Source of the DNA: Zavarzinella sp.
GTDB taxonomy: Bacteria > Planctomycetota > Planctomycetia > Gemmatales > Gemmataceae
Reading direction: 5' to 3'
Length of the DNA stretch: 64,000 nucleotides
NCBI GenBank assembly: GCA_041399155.1
Contig: JAWKTI010000003.1
Coordinates: 682,001 to 746,000, forward strand
A model generated the notes under the pieces. It saw only the letters and a program-made list of their open reading frames with translations, was not told where the DNA came from and did not search any database. Position numbers and translations under genes: made by a program. Below are positions 60,180 through 64,000 of the stretch, one piece after another (the first letter of the stretch is position 1; every line of letters starts with the position of its first letter).

Positions 60180-61052
60180 ATGAAGAAGATCTCAATACTG
60201 TTTTTGCTGGCGGGCATACTTTCACCTGCGTGGTCGCAAGTGGGGCCAATGTCCGAACAGGGCAAAGCAGATGTGAATAAGGCAGCAAACATGATGCAGG
60301 TGGCCCCACCTGCCCTGGCACCATTAGCCCCGCAGGTGGCCAACTTCAGAGATGGCTATCTGAAAGTGTGGGAACAGGAAATGAAAGCCCTGGATGGTAT
60401 TGAATCCAAAGTCTTTCAGACAGTGGAATACCTGGAAGGCCAGGGCGCTAACCAACGTCTGGTACGTGAAGTATATGTCGGCCGATTAAAAATGCTGAAG
60501 CCGAATATGGCCCGCCTGGAATTGTGGAATAACCAGGATCTGGAAAATAACAAGAAAGGCCAGTTTATCTATGCTGATGGCAAATATCTGTGGGAATTTG
60601 ATCATAAAGCCAAGAAAGCTTATGTTGACAAACTGGCAGCAGAAGGTGCCGGAGATAATAATCTGTTGAGTATTCTGTTTGGCACCAGTGCCGATAAACT
60701 TCGCGATCGTTATGATATTCGACCGGATTTATCCGATGCTGCGGTGAAAGATATCAAGAACCATGTAGTATTTGATATTCTCCCCAAGATGCCTGGGGAT
60801 ATCCAGGAATTTACCAAGGCGCAGATGATACTTTACACCAATCCAACCCAGGACAGCTTTATGCTGCCACGTCGCTTGTGGTTTATGAATCAGCGTTCCA
60901 AGTATTCGATCACCTGGGAATTACGCGATATTGTGAAAAGGAAGGATCTGGCAGCAAGGGATTTTGCACCACCGAAATTGCCAGATGAAACATGGAAATC
61001 GGAGTGGCGTACGAAACCAGCTCAGACACCCACGGTTTCAAATCCGAAATAA
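60180..61052 (+). CDS. TIGR03009-like exported protein (LolA-fold)
   Basis: 290 residues from ATG 60180 with a signal peptide (KKISILFLLAGILSPAWSQ). The region VANFRDGYLKVWEQEMKALDGIESKVFQTVEYLEGQ...EVYVGRLKMLKPNMARLELWN...GQFIYADGKYLWEFDHKAKKAYV fits the LolA/LolB-like half-barrel in the planctomycete TIGR03009 family. LolA-type proteins carry lipoproteins across the periplasm; here the role is inferred. An ACAGTC/GACTGT inverted repeat lies just upstream at 60148-60163. Confidence 0.82.
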   Translation: MKKISILFLLAGILSPAWSQVGPMSEQGKADVNKAANMMQVAPPALAPLAPQVANFRDGYLKVWEQEMKALDGIESKVFQTVEYLEGQGANQRLVREVYVGRLKMLKPNMARLELWNNQDLENNKKGQFIYADGKYLWEFDHKAKKAYVDKLAAEGAGDNNLLSILFGTSADKLRDRYDIRPDLSDAAVKDIKNHVVFDILPKMPGDIQEFTKAQMILYTNPTQDSFMLPRRLWFMNQRSKYSITWELRDIVKRKDLAARDFAPPKLPDETWKSEWRTKPAQTPTVSNPK

Positions 61053-61149
61053 TCCTGTCGTCTGACTGCATCTCCGTTCGCTGTTGCAACTTCCCTGTCT
61101 GTATTCGTTAAGATATTCTTCACCTGATCAACGCTTGGAACGATAGAAG

Positions 61150-62124
61150 ATGATTGTACCCGAATATTGGGCAGAAGCACGTATCCAGATAAAGCACCAG
61201 GGTAGAAGCATTACCGTAAGGCGCTTTGGCTGGTCGGATGAAAGCCAGGAAGCAGCCCAGGCCCATGCCCAGGCACGTGCGGAAGAGGCACTGGAAATTA
61301 TCAAAGCGGGTGCAGATGCCACGCGTCGCGAGCCCAAAGTTCCGTACAACGGAGCCGAAGGGGTGCCCATTCGGGAAGAGGTGATCGCACGATATGGCGA
61401 TATGGTGATTACCCGCAACAGCTACGGTGCCTGGTGCATCAATACCCCGGATGTACTTTTTGTGGATGTTGATGACGACCAGATTGGTGATGATGCTGGC
61501 TGTTGGATTTTCCTTGCACTGATCGTGCTGAGTATCTATCTTGGGGTCCGCAACGAATCGTGGAAGATTGGCTTGCTTTGTGTGTTTGCATCATTTCCAT
61601 TGACAGGCGTCCTGAGCAATATTGTCAGTCGGATGAAGCAGTTCTTTCAGGGCAATTTGGAAACACGCTATTTCAAGCGATTGGAACAGTTTGTTGCGAA
61701 TCGACCTGACTGGAACATTCGTGTCTATCGCACACCGAATGGCTATCGCCTGCTGGTAACGCACCGAACATTTCAAACGACCGATCCGGAAGTGCTGGAA
61801 TGTTTCATGCTTCTCAGTGCAGACCCCACGTACGAAGCAATGTGCATCAACCAGCAGTGCTTTCGTGCCCGCGTCACACCCAAACCATGGCGAGTGGGGA
61901 TAACGCAGCACATTTATCCTCGGCGGGGTGTCTGGCCAGTTGCACCAGAGTATGCAGAGGCCCGCCAGCAATGGATTGCAGAGTACAATCTGGCATGCCA
62001 GGATTTTGCATCGTGTGAATATTTAATGGAAATTGGTTCGGGGAAAATTGATCGAAAAGTTGATGTCGTAATTCAATTTCATGATAAACTGTCGAAAGCG
62101 ACCAGTGGACTGCCCATCGCCTGA
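61150..62124 (+). CDS. Hypothetical membrane protein
   Basis: The 324-residue protein has an N-terminal soluble part (HQGRSITVRRFGWSDESQEAAQAHAQARAEEAL, helical) and two adjacent membrane helices near 115-160 (GCWIFLALIVLSIYLGV and IGLLCVFASFPLTGVL). A C-terminal domain follows with NWNIRVYRTPNGYRLLVTHRTFQ, FMLLSADPTYEAMCINQQCFRARVTPKPWRVG. Such proteins with TPNGYRLLVTHR occur as hypothetical proteins in several bacteria. Function is unknown. It stands 49 bases before the second patatin gene and could be co-transcribed. Confidence 0.7.
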   Translation: MIVPEYWAEARIQIKHQGRSITVRRFGWSDESQEAAQAHAQARAEEALEIIKAGADATRREPKVPYNGAEGVPIREEVIARYGDMVITRNSYGAWCINTPDVLFVDVDDDQIGDDAGCWIFLALIVLSIYLGVRNESWKIGLLCVFASFPLTGVLSNIVSRMKQFFQGNLETRYFKRLEQFVANRPDWNIRVYRTPNGYRLLVTHRTFQTTDPEVLECFMLLSADPTYEAMCINQQCFRARVTPKPWRVGITQHIYPRRGVWPVAPEYAEARQQWIAEYNLACQDFASCEYLMEIGSGKIDRKVDVVIQFHDKLSKATSGLPIA

Positions 62125-62173
62125 TGGACCTGGTTGCCGCACATTCAGAGTGACAATTTAAAGGAAACGCCTC

Positions 62174-64000
62174 ATGTCTGATTCAAATGTAAAAAGTGTT
62201 GAAAGAAATCCGCGCTGGCACCACATCCTGTTTGTGGGATTGCTTGCCGCGATTGCCTTACTGATCTGGGCCTGGACCAGCAACGACTGGGCAAGTAAGC
62301 AACTCAATCGCCTCTGGTGGGAAGATGTTTTTGGTGTGATGCTGACTGGGTTCAGCGTATCGCTGGTTTTACCGTTGTTGCTGGGTGCTGTGGTAGCGAT
62401 TGTTTTTGGACAGCCCAAAGCATTTGGCATTGTCAAGCTGTTCCTGCACCCCAACCCATGGCGACAACTGTGGATTGGTGTTGGCTTGGGGGCATTAGTC
62501 TGGCAGGTTTTTCTGGCTGGCTATCTGTTTGAACCATTGGCAACCAACTTCACGCAGGACCGCCCACCGTTCTGTGAATTTCAAAGTGCGGAAGAGTTAC
62601 GCACTCAATTTTCTGAACACAATAATCAGTACCGATATGAACCAGTTACCATCGACAGTATTCTCTTCTACACATTTCACGTGGTGATCGGTGGAACTGC
62701 AGTAATCGCCATCGGGCTCATGATTGGATGGATGGGCTGGTATCTATCGCAACGCCATCGTTTGCCCGAATTTCAGAAAAGATCCGATAATCAAGGCATC
62801 ACGGTACGTTGGAAGTTTTACCCGATACTTTTTCTTGGAACTGTGCTGGGTTATTTGTTGTTGATGTTCATTACCTATGGATTATTTCATGGAGAGATAA
62901 ACAAAACAGAGCTCAAAGAATTATCTCATGCTTTTGGTGAAAGCATGGTTGAAACTGCTGGCTGGGGGAAATCCGAGGCCAGATCAGATTATGTGAAACT
63001 CTATACGAAACCAAGTAACAACGGTCTGGCGACAACTATCCCACAGGTTGAATTTGCAGACTATTACCATAACAACTTTGCAAATAATTATGGGAAAAGG
63101 TTGGCAGATTATTTTCCTGTGTTTGGTGCGTTCATCATTTGTTCGATATTGATCATCGCAAACTATCTGTTTTATCTGATATTCCGTCCAAAATTGTTCT
63201 CCCCAGCATCCGGCATTACGTTCCTGTTGCATTTCCTGTTGTTCAGCCACGTCATTATTTCTTACTTCGTGGCGGCACCAGATTTGATCAGACTCTTCCT
63301 GTTCCTGCTTATTCTGGGTGCTGGTGTGGTCTACAAGTTGCGTTTCCCTGGCCTCAGCTATCACAAGAATGATCTGGTTTCTTTGCAGGAACATTACAAA
63401 CCTGCCCAGCCATTGCTGCCAGAAAACCGCCTGGATCTGATTGAATCCAAAGCAATTCCCTATGGTGTCAATGAAAACACCAAGCTGCCTGAAAAGAAAC
63501 CGATGGCGATCATCTGCCTCAGTGGGGGTGGTTCCCGTGCAGGTGCCTGGAGCATGAAAATGCTTTCGGAACTTGATGCCAGCTTTGCGAAGGAAAATAT
63601 TGCCTTTCCTTACCATGTGCGGCTGATCACAGGTGCATCAGGTGGGATGTTTGCAGGTGCCTATTATGTTTCCACATTGAATCAGCCCGATCTACAGGCA
63701 CCAGGCAAAGTACAACGCGCGGTATCGTTGTGTGATATGAACAGCGATGTGCGACAGGATTTTCTATCCCCCATCTGTCGCATGCTGATACGCAATGATC
63801 TGCCTTCGTTGTTCTTGCCGCTGATCGCCCAGCAGGACCGTGGGACAGCACTGGAAGATCTGTGGCAGTCCGTTTTTCGCGGTCATCTGCATACCAGTTT
63901 TGCAGATCTGCATGCGGGGGAGAAAGCTGGCTGGCGACCTTCAATTATCTTTTCTCCCATGCTTGTGGAAGATGGCAGACAGTTATTGATCAGCAATTTG
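62174..64000 (+). CDS. Membrane-anchored patatin-like phospholipase, paralogue (3' end beyond window)
   Basis: The frame is open from ATG 62174 to the window edge (609 codons). The layout equals the gene at 51942: a multi-helix membrane half (HHILFVGLLAAIALLIWAW, VMLTGFSVSLVLPLLLGAVVAI, ILFLGTVLGYLLLMFITYGLF and more), then a patatin domain with oxyanion loop LSGGGSRAGAW (about 448-458) and nucleophile elbow GASGG (about 486-490). The last visible block, WRPSIIFSPMLVEDGRQLLISN, matches its paralogue. The dyad Asp lies beyond the window. Confidence 0.85.
   Translation, partial: MSDSNVKSVERNPRWHHILFVGLLAAIALLIWAWTSNDWASKQLNRLWWEDVFGVMLTGFSVSLVLPLLLGAVVAIVFGQPKAFGIVKLFLHPNPWRQLWIGVGLGALVWQVFLAGYLFEPLATNFTQDRPPFCEFQSAEELRTQFSEHNNQYRYEPVTIDSILFYTFHVVIGGTAVIAIGLMIGWMGWYLSQRHRLPEFQKRSDNQGITVRWKFYPILFLGTVLGYLLLMFITYGLFHGEINKTELKELSHAFGESMVETAGWGKSEARSDYVKLYTKPSNNGLATTIPQVEFADYYHNNFANNYGKRLADYFPVFGAFIICSILIIANYLFYLIFRPKLFSPASGITFLLHFLLFSHVIISYFVAAPDLIRLFLFLLILGAGVVYKLRFPGLSYHKNDLVSLQEHYKPAQPLLPENRLDLIESKAIPYGVNENTKLPEKKPMAIICLSGGGSRAGAWSMKMLSELDASFAKENIAFPYHVRLITGASGGMFAGAYYVSTLNQPDLQAPGKVQRAVSLCDMNSDVRQDFLSPICRMLIRNDLPSLFLPLIAQQDRGTALEDLWQSVFRGHLHTSFADLHAGEKAGWRPSIIFSPMLVEDGRQLLISNL

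Overview
The window looks like chromosome of a planctomycete, most likely of the Gemmata/Zavarzinella type. This rests on several family signatures: a DUF1501 + DUF1552 + DUF1592/DUF1588 cytochrome block, a DUF4912 protein, a DUF4058 protein, secreted NHL-propeller and sulfatase genes, a TIGR03009-like LolA-fold protein, and a large type II/IV pseudopilin cluster with Ala rather than Gly before most cleavage sites. No rRNA, tRNA or CRISPR array was recognised. The assignment comes from reading protein families by eye, without a database search.

Layout. 0-4.2 kb: end of a toroid-fold glycosidase-like gene, a DUF4912 gene with a clear terminator, and a lidless Hsp70. 4.2-21.3 kb: one minus-strand type IV pilus/type II secretion cluster, in transcription order an assembly ATPase, PilT, a second assembly ATPase, PilC/GspF, five pseudopilin-like proteins, a 1526-residue GspK/PilX-like protein and a small membrane protein. 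21.6-28 kb: two exported proteins, a frameshifted Ser/Thr kinase fused to Sel1 repeats, and an archease-RtcB RNA ligase pair. 28.5-33.05 kb: a run of small plus-strand ORFs separated by attC-like palindromes, with a broken integron-integrase remnant inside. 33.3-45 kb: MFS transporter, sugar ABC permease with a frameshifted ATPase, queC-queD, a zinc-finger protein and the DUF1501/1552/1592 operon. 45.2-47.55 kb: a second set of cassette-like ORFs in the opposite orientation carrying the same palindromes. 47.8-64 kb: a beta-class DNA methyltransferase, DUF4058, two patatin-like membrane proteins, an ArsC/LMW-phosphatase-like enzyme, a sulfatase, a C39-like cysteine-protease-fold protein with a 40-residue partner, and exported proteins of unknown function.

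Most notable is the pair of integron-like cassette arrays. The sites show the attC layout: CCTAAC...GTTAGG ends overlapping the upstream stop codon, imperfectly palindromic arms with one extra unpaired base in the left arm, unpaired central spacers and a variable middle. At 31.2-31.44 kb on the opposite strand lies a decayed N-terminal domain of an IntI-type tyrosine recombinase, so the locus is best read as a degenerate integron. A second repeat family (element E, about 120 bp, with a GGGTCCGCGATTGAG inverted repeat) is nested in or fused to many of the attC sites. The cassette proteins are small and mostly unrecognised; one is a SUKH/SMI1-type protein and one a TVP38/DedA-type membrane protein.

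Gene co-operation: the pilus cluster is nearly self-sufficient for the inner-membrane machine but lacks prepilin peptidase and secretin here. QueC and QueD supply two steps of 7-deazaguanine synthesis. Archease activates RtcB. The ABC permease and ATPase are translationally coupled but lack a binding-protein gene in the window.
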